From Solirubrobacterales bacterium (GTDB lineage: Bacteria; Actinomycetota; Thermoleophilia; Solirubrobacterales; Solirubrobacteraceae), in NCBI GenBank assembly GCA_013695395.1, contig JACDAP010000438.1, positions 1-12,775 of the forward strand: a DNA stretch of 12,775 nt, written 5' to 3'. The position numbers were made by a program, and so were the translations under genes. The notes under the pieces are model-generated. The model did not search any database. It was not told where the DNA came from and worked only from the letters and a program-made list of their open reading frames with translations. Each line of letters opens with the position of its first letter. Position 1 is the first letter of the stretch. Of this stretch, positions 1 through 6,391 are shown one piece after another.

Positions 1-468
1 CGCGGCATCCCGCTCCTCTTCCTCCAGAACATCAGCGGCTTCATGGTCGGCAAGGACTACGAGGCGGGCGGCATCGCCAAGGACGGGGCGAAGCTCGTCA
101 CCGCCGTCTCGTGCGCGCGCGTCCCGAAGCTCACCGTCATCGTCGGCGGCTCCTTCGGCGCGGGCAACTACGGCATGTGCGGCCGCGCCTACTCCCCGCG
201 CTTCCTCTTCATGTGGCCGAACGCCCGCATCAGCGTGATGGGCGGCGAGCAGGCGGGCGTCGTGATGACCGAGGTCGGCCAGCCCGAGGTCGGCGCGAAG
301 CTGCGCGAGCAGTACGAGCACCAGGGGCGCCCCGTCTACTCCACCGCCCGCGTCTGGGACGACGGCATCATCGACCCCCGCGACACCCGAACCGTCCTCG
401 CCAAGGCCCTGGCCGCCTGCGCGAACGCGCCACTCGCACCGGTCAGCAACGGCATCTTCCGGATGTAG
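1..468 (+). CDS. Acyl-CoA carboxylase carboxyltransferase (methylcrotonyl-CoA carboxylase beta type), C-terminal part
   Basis: The reading frame is open from the first base and ends in TAG at 466-468, giving the last 155 residues; the 5' part lies outside the window. The subunit moves a carboxyl group from carboxybiotin to a branched acyl-CoA such as 3-methylcrotonyl-CoA in leucine or isoprenoid breakdown. Visible family signatures, numbered from the first codon, are [11 protein letters not shown] (7-17), [12 protein letters not shown] (20-31), [16 protein letters not shown] (49-64), [20 protein letters not shown] (65-84), the oxyanion and acyl-CoA pocket region, and the [12 protein letters not shown] tail (119-130). 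The stretch between GGEQ and REQYE is about 15-20 residues shorter than I remember for typical MCC beta subunits. It converges with the acyltransferase gene and shows no obvious link to the operon at 4098. The family is very likely; the exact substrate is not proven. Confidence 0.93.
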   Translation, partial: RGIPLLFLQNISGFMVGKDYEAGGIAKDGAKLVTAVSCARVPKLTVIVGGSFGAGNYGMCGRAYSPRFLFMWPNARISVMGGEQAGVVMTEVGQPEVGAKLREQYEHQGRPVYSTARVWDDGIIDPRDTRTVLAKALAACANAPLAPVSNGIFRM

Positions 469-518
469 ACCTCACGGCTGCATGCCCTGGCCTCGCATGG
501 GCGCGAGAACAGCTCCGG

Positions 519-538
519 CCCGGCTCAGGTGAGCCGGG
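519..538. terminator. Hairpin between convergent genes, possible bidirectional terminator
   Basis: CCCGGCTCA-GG-TGAGCCGGG is a perfect inverted repeat with 9-bp arms; with a realistic loop it has an 8-bp stem and an AGGT tetraloop. It lies 50 bp past the carboxyltransferase stop and spans the acyltransferase stop codon (525-527). There is no T-run on either side, so it is not a classical intrinsic terminator. GC-rich actinobacteria often have such U-less hairpins between convergent genes. Confidence 0.45.
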
Positions 539-1715
539 ATGCGCTCAGCACCGGGGGCGGGGGCTCGGCCGCCACCGGCCCGGACGCGAAACGCAGCTTC
601 AGGCGCAGCGCGGGGCGTTCCACCAGCCACCAGCTAGCGGTCGCCAGCACGATCGTCAAGGGGACTGAGAAGAGCACGTAGCGCCCGGTGCTCTGCTCCA
701 CGAAGGTCCGGTAGGCGATGGGGTGGTAGAGGTAGAGCCCGTAGGAGATCACTCCCAGTCGAACCAGGGCCGGTGCGGCCAAAAGCCGCCGGACCCGGCC
801 GTGGCCGGGGGCGCCGAAGACGGCCGGAAGGATGATGAGGGTCGCCATGATGTCGGGCAGCAGGTTGCCGGCGACGAGGCGCAGCTCGACTCCGAGCGCG
901 GCGCCCCGGGGGCCGCTGATGAGGATGATGCCGACGTAGCAGAGACCGGCAAGCGCCCAGCAGGCCCCAGCGTGCCGCTCCACCCAGCCGACCCAGCGCG
1001 GCGGGTGTCCGCCGGCGGCGAGGCCCGCGCTCACCGTCGCGAGTGCCATGCCGAAGGCGAACTCGTCGAGGAAGTTCGGCAGCGAGAAGAGCGCGGTGGT
1101 CAGGCCGTCGCCGGCGAAGCCGCGTACCGCCAGCACGGGCCAGGCGAGCCCGGCCAGGGCGATCACGCCCAGGGCGGCGAGCTGCCCGCGCAAGGTGCCG
1201 GCGATCGCCAGGGCGAGGGCCGGGAGCGTCAGGTAGAAGCTGAGCTCCACGCACAGGCTCCAGGCCTGGGAGAGGCCCTGGCTGCCGCCGGGGTCGTAGA
1301 TCTGCAGGAACCCGAAGTATTTCACGAGCCCGGAGGGGGTGAGCACGTCGGTCAGCCCGAGGACGGGAACGGCGATCAGGAGGGCCACCCAGTAGCCGGG
1401 GACGATCCGCAGGAAGCGGCTGGTCAGGTACGGGCACAGGGCGGGCGCGGGGCGTCCGGCGAGGCGCCGAGCCACGAAGGGCCGGTAGAGCAGCGTGCCC
1501 GAGATGACGAAGAACACGATGACCCCCACGTGCAGGCTGCCGGTCAGCTGACCGAGCAGGCCGTCGGGCCGGCGGCCGACCCCGGAGGCCCCGTGGTAGA
1601 CGACGATCGAGAGCGCCGCCAGGGCCCGGATGGCATCCATCAGCGGCAGCCGCGGCAGACCGCCGGTCTGCAGGGCCGGGACCGGGCGAGGGGAACTCAG
1701 CTTCGCCCGGAGCAC
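525..1715 (-). CDS. Acyltransferase family 3 (OafA/YrhL-like) integral membrane protein
   Basis: This 396-residue, strongly hydrophobic protein has about ten predicted membrane segments. The family O-acylates sugars of surface polysaccharides, glycolipids or antibiotics from the cytoplasmic membrane. Signature parts are DAIRALAALSIVVYHG (27-42) with the conserved His41, FFVISGTLLYRPF (68-80), YLTSRFLRIVPGYW (96-109), WSLCVELSFY (152-161), GVISYGLYLYHP (321-332) and WWLVERPAL (362-370). The length is typical of the stand-alone family without a C-terminal SGNH domain. The start is taken as GTG at 1715 because a TAGCAT -10-like element lies at the right distance for a leaderless start. ATG at 1640 (Met26) is possible, but it would leave only 15 residues before the conserved His. 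The gene lies 173 bp after the aldehyde dehydrogenase in the same direction, and the gap holds a hairpin, so it may be its own unit. The acyl donor and acceptor cannot be inferred. Confidence 0.9.
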   Translation of the reverse strand: MLRAKLSSPRPVPALQTGGLPRLPLMDAIRALAALSIVVYHGASGVGRRPDGLLGQLTGSLHVGVIVFFVISGTLLYRPFVARRLAGRPAPALCPYLTSRFLRIVPGYWVALLIAVPVLGLTDVLTPSGLVKYFGFLQIYDPGGSQGLSQAWSLCVELSFYLTLPALALAIAGTLRGQLAALGVIALAGLAWPVLAVRGFAGDGLTTALFSLPNFLDEFAFGMALATVSAGLAAGGHPPRWVGWVERHAGACWALAGLCYVGIILISGPRGAALGVELRLVAGNLLPDIMATLIILPAVFGAPGHGRVRRLLAAPALVRLGVISYGLYLYHPIAYRTFVEQSTGRYVLFSVPLTIVLATASWWLVERPALRLKLRFASGPVAAEPPPPVLSASRLT

Positions 1716-1722
1716 GGTGCGG

Positions 1723-1750
1723 ATGCTAGATGATCGACCCGCCCGGACAA
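1723..1750 (-). promoter_or_regulatory. Candidate promoter of the acyltransferase gene
   Basis: On the minus strand TTGTCC (1750-1745) and TAGCAT (1728-1723) are separated by 16 bp. TAGCAT fits the actinobacterial TAnnnT -10 pattern. A start of transcription 7-8 bp further falls at 1716-1715, on the GTG start codon, which would make the mRNA leaderless. This is read by eye only, and short -10 matches occur by chance. Confidence 0.35.
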
Positions 1751-1772
1751 CCGCGCACGCCGCACGACCCGG

Positions 1773-1811
1773 CCGGTACCGGGGCGCCTCTCAGCGTTGA
1801 GCGCGGTACCG
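1773..1811. repeat. Two CGGTACCG palindromes 30 bp apart
   Basis: CCGGTACCGG (1773-1782) and a second CGGTACCG (1804-1811) lie exactly 30 bp apart between the aldehyde dehydrogenase and acyltransferase genes. Between them is a small inverted repeat, CTCA-GCGT-TGAG (1790-1801). Identical palindromes spaced by close to three helical turns could be tandem operator half-sites upstream of the acyltransferase gene. In GC-rich DNA they may also be chance KpnI-type sites. Confidence 0.3.
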
Positions 1812-1850
1812 TCGCGCCCGGGTTCGGACCTCGTCGGCGACCTCCCACGG

Positions 1851-1876
1851 GGGGGACGCGCGGGCGCGCCACCCCC
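1851..1876 (-). terminator. Imperfect GC hairpin downstream of the aldehyde dehydrogenase
   Basis: GGGGG (1851-1855) pairs with CCCCC (1872-1876), and GCGCG (1858-1862) pairs with CGCGC (1865-1869) around a GG loop, with two mismatched positions in between. On the minus strand it starts 12 bases past the dehydrogenase stop codon. It lacks a T-run. It may end the regulator-dehydrogenase transcript before the acyltransferase gene. Confidence 0.3.
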
Positions 1877-1888
1877 GTCCGCCCGGCG

Positions 1889-3256
1889 CTACCCCGCGAT
1901 CCGGATCAGCTTCTTGTTGACGAACTCGTCCATCCCGAAGCGGCCGAGCTCACGGCCGAAGCCCGAGCGCTTGACGCCGCCGAAAGGCAGCTCGGCCCCC
2001 TCCGCGCCGACCACGTTGACGAAAACCATGCCCGCGTCGATGCCGTCGGCCACGCGGAGGGCCTGCTCTGCGTCGGTCGTGTACACGTAGGAGCCGAGGC
2101 CGAACGGGGTGTCGTTGGCCAGCGCGATCGCCTCCTCCTCGGAGGCCACCCGGTGGATCTGGGCGACCGGCCCGAAGAACTCCTCGGCGTAGGCGGGGTT
2201 CTCCGGGGTGATCCCGGTGAGGATCGTCGTCTCGAAGAAGGTCCCCTCGCGGCCGCCGCCAGCGACGAGCTTCGCGCCCCCGTCGACGGCGCGCTGCACC
2301 TGCTCCTCGAGCCGCTCGGCCGCCGCGGCGGAGGAGAGCGGCCCGACCGTCGTCTCGGCGGAGGTCGGATCCCCGGGGGCCACGGAGCCCAGCGCGGCGG
2401 TGAACTTCTCCGTGAACGGCTCGTAGAGCTCGTCGGCGACGATGAAGCGCTTGGCCGCGTTGCAGGCCTGGCCGGAGTTCTCCAGGCGGGCCCCGACGGC
2501 CGCCTCCACGGCGGCGTCCAGATCGTCGGTGCTCAGCAGGATGAACGGGTCCGAGCCGCCGAGCTCGAGCACGACCTTCTTCAGGTTGCGCCCAGCGATC
2601 TCGGCCACCGCCGCACCCGCGCGCTCGGAGCCGGTCAGCGAGACGGCCTGCACGCGGGGGTCGGCGATCGTCTCCGCGATCTGGTCGTTGGTCGCGTAGA
2701 TGTTGATGTAGGCGTCCTGCGGCACGCCTGCCTCGTGGAAGAGCTCCTCCATCACGGCGGCGGACTCGGGGCACTGCGGGGCGTGCTTGAGCAGGATCGT
2801 GTTGCCGGCCGCCAGGTTCGGACCCGCGAACCGAGCCACCTGGTAGTAGGGATAGTTCCAGGGCATGATTCCGAGCAGCACCCCGAGCGACCCGCGGCGG
2901 ATCAGCGCCGAGCCCTCGCCGTCCTCGAGCGCGATCGGCTCGTCGGCCATCAGCTTCGCGGCGTCGCGGGCGTAGTAGCCGTAGATCGCGGCAGCGAAGT
3001 CGACCTCCCCGAGCGCCTGCTCGATCGGCTTGCCCATCTCGCGGACGATGATCTCGGCGAGTTTCTGCCGGTCACGCGCGTAGAGCTCGACGAGCCGCCC
3101 GAGCACCTCGGCTCGCTCCTCGACGCCGGTGGTCGCCCACGCGCGGTGTGCGGCGTCGGCCCGGCCGATCGCCTCACGAAGCTGCTCGTCGGTGATCTCC
3201 GGGTAGGTCGCGACGGTCTCGCCGGTCGCGGGGTTGACGACTGCGTAGCTGCTCAT
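1889..3256 (-). CDS. NAD(P)-dependent aldehyde dehydrogenase, succinate-semialdehyde dehydrogenase (Sad/GabD) type
   Basis: The 455-residue cytosolic enzyme oxidises an aldehyde, probably a small semialdehyde such as succinate semialdehyde, to the acid. The ALDH core is complete: MPWNYP (131-136) with the oxyanion Asn134, GNTILLKHAP (151-160), the nucleotide-fold SLTGSERAGAAVA (206-218), general base Glu231 in LELGGSDPF, nucleophile Cys265 in SGQACNAAKR, and EEFFGPV and PFGGVKRSGFGRELG near the C-terminus. The N-terminus (YAVVNPATGE) and overall length match the short Sad/YneI-like group. The start is ATG at 3256 because family homology begins there; upstream in-frame starts would add a basic, Arg/Pro-rich tail with no family character. 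GGAG lies 14 bases upstream, and a weak TAGCGT -10-like box sits at 3302-3297. It follows the GntR gene by 120 bp on the same strand, so it could take the aldehyde product of the divergent pathway or of GABA. The substrate is inferred from family resemblance. Confidence 0.9.
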   Translation of the reverse strand: MSSYAVVNPATGETVATYPEITDEQLREAIGRADAAHRAWATTGVEERAEVLGRLVELYARDRQKLAEIIVREMGKPIEQALGEVDFAAAIYGYYARDAAKLMADEPIALEDGEGSALIRRGSLGVLLGIMPWNYPYYQVARFAGPNLAAGNTILLKHAPQCPESAAVMEELFHEAGVPQDAYINIYATNDQIAETIADPRVQAVSLTGSERAGAAVAEIAGRNLKKVVLELGGSDPFILLSTDDLDAAVEAAVGARLENSGQACNAAKRFIVADELYEPFTEKFTAALGSVAPGDPTSAETTVGPLSSAAAAERLEEQVQRAVDGGAKLVAGGGREGTFFETTILTGITPENPAYAEEFFGPVAQIHRVASEEEAIALANDTPFGLGSYVYTTDAEQALRVADGIDAGMVFVNVVGAEGAELPFGGVKRSGFGRELGRFGMDEFVNKKLIRIAG

Positions 3257-3376
3257 GTCGGGATCAGGCGCTCCGTGATGGGGAAGGGGGATGCCTACGC
3301 TACTGCGCCGCGCCCGCGCCGGGAAGGTGCACCGGCGCATGAGCGGCGCGCCCCCGCGGCGCACGGGCGCCTCTTG

Positions 3377-4045
3377 TCACTGCTCCGCGCGCCAGTGGAC
3401 GAGGGCCCCGCCGACGTGCTCGCGCATCAGCCGCTCGGCCGCATCCGGATCACGGGCGGCGACGGCAGCGAGGATGCCCCGGTGCTCGGCCACGTCGGCG
3501 GCCAACCAGCCCGGCTCGGCCAGCCGCCGGGCGAGCAGGCGGCGGCCGACCTCCACGATCCACAGTCCCTCGAGCGCGCTCACGAGCTCCGGGTTCTGCG
3601 TCGTGCGGGCGAGCAGGATGTGGAAGGCGCGGCTCGCGTCGTGCGCCTCGTCCGGGTGGCGGGTGGAGGAGTCGGCGTGGGCCTCCGCCTCGAGCAGCGC
3701 CTCGAGCGCGTCGAGGTCCTCCGGGCGTGCGCGTTCGGCGGCCAGCCGGGCGATGCCGGGCTCGAGGAGCACACGAACCTCCAGTCGGCGCATGACCGCG
3801 TCGAGCCCCAGGTCGGCAACGCGAAAGCCGCGGTTCGTGATCTCGTCGACGAGCCCCTCGCCGGTGAGGCGACGCAGCGCCTCGCGGACCGGGGTGCGGG
3901 AGACGCCGAGAGTCTCGGCCAGCTCGACCTGCCCAAGGCGGGCGCCGGCCTCCGCGTCGCCGCTGAGGATCAGCGCGCGCAGCCGGGCGTAGGTCAGCTC
4001 GGCGACCGACGCGGGCTCGAAGCGTTCCACGGCAGGGACAGACAT
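3377..4045 (-). CDS. GntR family transcriptional regulator, FadR subfamily (FCD ligand-binding domain)
   Basis: The 222-residue DNA-binding protein is the likely ligand-responsive repressor of the divergent operon. The N-terminal winged helix-turn-helix spans about residues 13-78, with the recognition part LAETLGVSRTPVREALRRL (42-60) and the wing NRGFRV (71-76). The FCD all-helical domain spans about 85-212 and keeps the usual metal/acid-ligand residues Asp136, His142, His188 and His210. FCD regulators usually bind carboxylic acids, often with Zn or Ni. The start is ATG at 4045. A TATTCT -10-like box (minus strand 4058-4053) predicts transcription starting at the ATG, so the mRNA may be leaderless; no Shine-Dalgarno is seen. 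The two palindromes in the 52-bp divergent gap suggest autoregulation. A short GC hairpin (3358-3371) follows the stop codon. Regulation of the 4098 operon is inferred from position and operator. Confidence 0.93.
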   Translation of the reverse strand: MSVPAVERFEPASVAELTYARLRALILSGDAEAGARLGQVELAETLGVSRTPVREALRRLTGEGLVDEITNRGFRVADLGLDAVMRRLEVRVLLEPGIARLAAERARPEDLDALEALLEAEAHADSSTRHPDEAHDASRAFHILLARTTQNPELVSALEGLWIVEVGRRLLARRLAEPGWLAADVAEHRGILAAVAARDPDAAERLMREHVGGALVHWRAEQ

Positions 4046-4052
4046 TCGGTGG

Positions 4053-4082
4053 AGAATAGGCTTGACACAGTGTCCAATGGAA
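4053..4082 (-). promoter_or_regulatory. Candidate promoter of the GntR gene
   Basis: Minus-strand TATTCT (4058-4053) is 18 bp from TTCCAT (4082-4077). The expected start of transcription is at about 4046-4045, at the ATG. The -35 region overlaps the 16-bp palindrome (4079-4094), so binding there could repress this gene too. The -35 match is poor. Confidence 0.4.
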
Positions 4083-4090
4083 TGTATACA
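4062..4090 (+). promoter_or_regulatory. Near-consensus promoter of the P450/glutamylation operon
   Basis: TTGACA (4062-4067), 17 bp, then TATACA (4085-4090) is a near-consensus housekeeping-sigma promoter, unusual in a window this GC-rich. Transcription would start near 4096-4098, on or next to the ATG at 4098, so the first gene would be translated from a leaderless mRNA. The -10 hexamer lies inside the palindromic operator, which fits tight repression with strong induced output. Confidence 0.75.
4064..4074. promoter_or_regulatory. Second palindrome in the divergent region, possible accessory operator
   Basis: GACAC-A-GTGTC is a perfect 11-bp inverted repeat overlapping the -35 box of the plus-strand promoter. 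Its centre lies about 17.5 bp from that of the 16-bp palindrome. It could be a second regulator site, though part of its sequence is imposed by the -35 hexamer. Confidence 0.4.
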
Positions 4091-4094
4091 TTCC
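4079..4094. promoter_or_regulatory. Likely GntR/FCD operator
   Basis: GGAATGTATACATTCC is a perfect 16-bp palindrome. Its core TGTATACA fits the GT-N(x)-AC operator style of FadR-type GntR regulators. It covers the -10 of the plus-strand promoter and touches the -35 of the regulator's own promoter. CAATGG is also repeated directly on both sides (4075-4080 and 4096-4101). Binding by the adjacent regulator is inferred. Confidence 0.7.
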
Positions 4095-4097
4095 TCA

Positions 4098-4973
4098 ATG
4101 GACGCGAAGAGCGGACGGCGAGTACGGGTGGAGGTCGCGGGCGACGCTCGTTGGGGACGTCTCGACGGCGAGACGATCCACCTCGACGACGGAAGCGAGC
4201 TCCCGGAGTCGGAGGCGACCTACCTGGCGCCGGCGACGCCGAGCAAGATCCTCGCCGTCCACCTGACGTACCGCTCGCGGATCGAGGAGTACGCGGCGAA
4301 GACGCCGCCCGCGCCGTCCTACTTCCTCAAGCCACCCTCGACCCTCAATGGCCACCGCGGGACGATCCGGCGGCCTCGCGGGACGCAGTTCCTCAACTAC
4401 GAGGGCGAGTTGGCGGTCGTGATCGGCAAGCGCATGCACGGGGTAGGGATCGACGAGGCGCTCGATCACGTCGACGCCTACACCGTGGCGAACGACGTCG
4501 GCCTCCACGACTTCCGCCACGCCGACCGCGGCTCGATGCTGCGGGTCAAGGGTCAGGACGGCTTCCTGCCGCTCGGACCCGAGCTCGTGCCGGCCGCCGA
4601 GTTCGACCCCACCGGCTTCACCCTCCGGACGCTGCTCGACGGTGAGGTCGTCCAGGAGGCGACCGCCGACGACCTCATCTGGGGCGTGGCCTACCAGCTC
4701 GCCGACCTCTCACGCCTGATCACCCTCGAGCCCGGCGACGTCCTGCTCACCGGCACGCCCGCGCACTCGCGCCCGATGGAGCCCGGCCAGGTGGTGTCCG
4801 TGGAGATCGACGGGCTCGGCCGCGTCGAGAGCACGGTCGTCGACTGGGACGTCGACTTGAGTGAAGCCGGCGAGCAGCCCGAGACCTCCGCCAACACGCT
4901 GCACGTCGCCCTCGCCATCTCCGAGGAGGAGGCCGAACGCACGATCCACGAGCAAGGGAGCACCCCGCGATGA
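4098..4973 (+). CDS. Fumarylacetoacetate hydrolase (FAH) family protein
   Basis: The 291-residue protein belongs to the FAH superfamily of metal-dependent C-C hydrolases, isomerases, hydratases and decarboxylases acting on 2-oxo or 2-enol acids. In meta-cleavage pathways such enzymes act on ring-opened products. The metal ligands are visible: Glu102 and Glu104 in NYEGELAVVIG and Asp133 in VANDVG. VKGQDGFLPLGP (150-161) and LEPGDVLLTGTPA (210-222) complete the core. The lid motif, usually NYxxHxxE with a catalytic His, reads TYRSRIEE (57-64), so Arg61 replaces His while Glu64 stays; I recall this from other actinobacterial members too. Residues after about 255 form an acidic tail outside the domain. 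The start is ATG at 4098. An upstream in-frame TTG at 4062 is the -35 box itself and can be dismissed. It is the first operon gene and overlaps the ferredoxin start by 4 bp. Isomerase, hydratase and decarboxylase roles remain open. Confidence 0.88.
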   Translation: MDAKSGRRVRVEVAGDARWGRLDGETIHLDDGSELPESEATYLAPATPSKILAVHLTYRSRIEEYAAKTPPAPSYFLKPPSTLNGHRGTIRRPRGTQFLNYEGELAVVIGKRMHGVGIDEALDHVDAYTVANDVGLHDFRHADRGSMLRVKGQDGFLPLGPELVPAAEFDPTGFTLRTLLDGEVVQEATADDLIWGVAYQLADLSRLITLEPGDVLLTGTPAHSRPMEPGQVVSVEIDGLGRVESTVVDWDVDLSEAGEQPETSANTLHVALAISEEEAERTIHEQGSTPR

Positions 4974-5158
4974 AGGTCCACGTCGACATGAACCTCTGCC
5001 AGTCACACGGTGAGTGCGTCTTCGCCGCCCCCGACGTCTTCGACCTGGGCGAGGACGACGTCCTCACCTGGAAGGAGGAGGTCGGGGAGGACCAGCGCGC
5101 GGCCGTCGAGGAGGCCGTGCAGGTCTGCCCGATGGCCGCCATCCGGATCGAGGGCTGA
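4970..5158 (+). CDS. [3Fe-4S] ferredoxin of P450-partner type
   Basis: This 62-residue acidic protein carries electrons from the reductase encoded next to it, most likely to the P450 at 8437. Cluster ligands are Cys10, Cys16 and Cys53 in CQSHGEC and VCPMAA. His13 stands where a fourth Cys would bind a [4Fe-4S] cluster, which is the hallmark of single-cluster actinobacterial CYP ferredoxins. The length is typical. The start codon overlaps the FAH stop by 4 bp (ATGA), and AGGGAG (4955-4960) lies 9 bases upstream as ribosome binding site. Context and motif agree well. Confidence 0.95.
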   Translation: MKVHVDMNLCQSHGECVFAAPDVFDLGEDDVLTWKEEVGEDQRAAVEEAVQVCPMAAIRIEG

Positions 5159-5164
5159 GCCGGC

Positions 5165-6391
5165 GTGAGCACGGCGGCTCCCATCGTGATCGTCGGCGCG
5201 TCGCTGGCCGGGCTGCGCGCGGCGCAGGCCCTCCGCAAGGCCGATCCGGCCCGCGAGGTCGTCGTCATCGGTCAGGAGGAGCACCTGCCCTACACGCGCC
5301 CGCCGCTCTCCAAGCAGCTGCTGGCCGGGGAGCAGGAGGCCGAGCACGTCGCGCTCCCCGGAGGCGACCTCGACGTCACCTGGCGCCTCGGCGTCCGTGC
5401 CACCGGGCTCGACCGTCGGGCACACGAGGTCGTGCTGGAGGAGGGCCCGCCCCAGCCTTACGACCGCGTCATCCTGGCCACCGGGTGCCGCGCGCGTCCG
5501 TGGACGGGGCCCGGCGCCGAGCTCTCCGGGGTGCACGTGCTGCGCGACCTTCCCCACGCCCTGGCCCTCCGCGACGAGTTGCGCGCGGGCGCCCGACTCG
5601 TGGTGCTGGGGGCCGGCTTCGTCGGCTGCGAGGTCGCGGCCACCGCCCGGCGGGCGGGGCTCGAGGTGACGCTCGTTGACCTGGCCGCGCACCCGATGCT
5701 CCCGCTTGGCCCCGCGATCGGTAGCAGAATGGCCGACCTGCACGAGGGGGAAGGGGTAGCGCTTCGGCTCGGGGTCGGGGTCGAGGCGCTCCACGGAGAC
5801 GGCCGGGTGAACGAGGTCGAGCTCGCCGACGGCTCCCGGCTGCCTGCTGACGTCGTGCTCGTCGCGCTTGGCGCCCAGCCCAACGTGGAGTGGCTCGAGG
5901 AGAGTGGGCTGACGCTCGACGGCGGCGTCGTCTGCGACGCCACGCTCACGAGCGTCGACGACCCGGACGTCCTCGCCGCCGGGGACCTCTGTTCCTGGCC
6001 GCACCCGCTGGCGCAGGGCGACCGGATCCGGGTGGAGCACTGGACCAACGCGGTCGAGCAGGGCACGCTGGCCGGCGCCAACGCCCCGCTCGACCCCGTC
6101 GAACGGGCCGCGCACGTGGCGGTCCCGACCTTCTGGAGCGATCAGTACGAGCGCAAGGTGCAGGCCGTCGGCCTGCCCGGCCTGGCCGACGCCGTGGAGG
6201 TCGTGCGCGAGGGGGACGGCAAGCTCGTCGCTGCCGCCCGTCGCGACGGCCGCCTGATCGGCGCCGTCGCCTTCAACGACGTGCGCGGGTTGATGGCCTA
6301 CCGCAAGGCGCTCGCCGCCGGCGAGGACGTGCCGCCCCCGGGGGCCGCGGACGACGCCGAGCCCGCTCCTCTGGCGAACGGAGCGCGATGA
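5165..6391 (+). CDS. FAD-dependent NAD(P)H:ferredoxin reductase
   Basis: The 408-residue flavoprotein passes electrons from NAD(P)H to the ferredoxin, like the putidaredoxin and rhodocoxin reductases of class I P450 systems. Visible parts are the FAD-binding VIVGASLAGLRAA (8-20), YTRPPLSK (43-50), TGCRARPW (106-113), the nucleotide-binding VVLGAGFVGCEVA (146-158), ALGAQPN (234-240), the second FAD motif VLAAGD (269-274) and EHWTNAVEQG (291-300), which is typical of oxygenase-coupled reductases, followed by a reductase C-terminal domain. The start is GTG at 5165, six bases after the ferredoxin stop, with GAGGG (5150-5154) upstream. It ends in a 4-bp overlap with the amidotransferase gene. NADH versus NADPH preference cannot be read safely. 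Confidence 0.94.
   Translation: MSTAAPIVIVGASLAGLRAAQALRKADPAREVVVIGQEEHLPYTRPPLSKQLLAGEQEAEHVALPGGDLDVTWRLGVRATGLDRRAHEVVLEEGPPQPYDRVILATGCRARPWTGPGAELSGVHVLRDLPHALALRDELRAGARLVVLGAGFVGCEVAATARRAGLEVTLVDLAAHPMLPLGPAIGSRMADLHEGEGVALRLGVGVEALHGDGRVNEVELADGSRLPADVVLVALGAQPNVEWLEESGLTLDGGVVCDATLTSVDDPDVLAAGDLCSWPHPLAQGDRIRVEHWTNAVEQGTLAGANAPLDPVERAAHVAVPTFWSDQYERKVQAVGLPGLADAVEVVREGDGKLVAAARRDGRLIGAVAFNDVRGLMAYRKALAAGEDVPPPGAADDAEPAPLANGAR

Noticed and set aside
3257..3364. N-terminal extension of the minus-strand aldehyde dehydrogenase to 3364
   Set aside because: The extra 36 residues are basic and Pro/Arg-rich without family similarity; the ALDH fold begins right after ATG 3256.
3358..3371. 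GGCGC-ACGG-GCGCC hairpin after the GntR gene as a terminator
   Set aside because: A five-base GC stem without a T-run is expected by chance in this composition; it is kept only as a remark under the regulator.
4062..4097. TTG start at 4062 for the FAH protein
   Set aside because: The TTG is the first triplet of the TTGACA -35 box, and the 12 added residues are encoded by promoter and operator sequence. ATG 4098 fits the predicted transcription start.
1730..4645. A 971-codon plus-strand open frame running across the aldehyde dehydrogenase, the regulator and into the FAH gene
   Set aside because: It is antisense or out of frame to three well-supported genes, has low-complexity Arg/Gly/Asp/Leu-rich composition and no family motifs. 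Such frames are a by-product of extreme GC3 bias.
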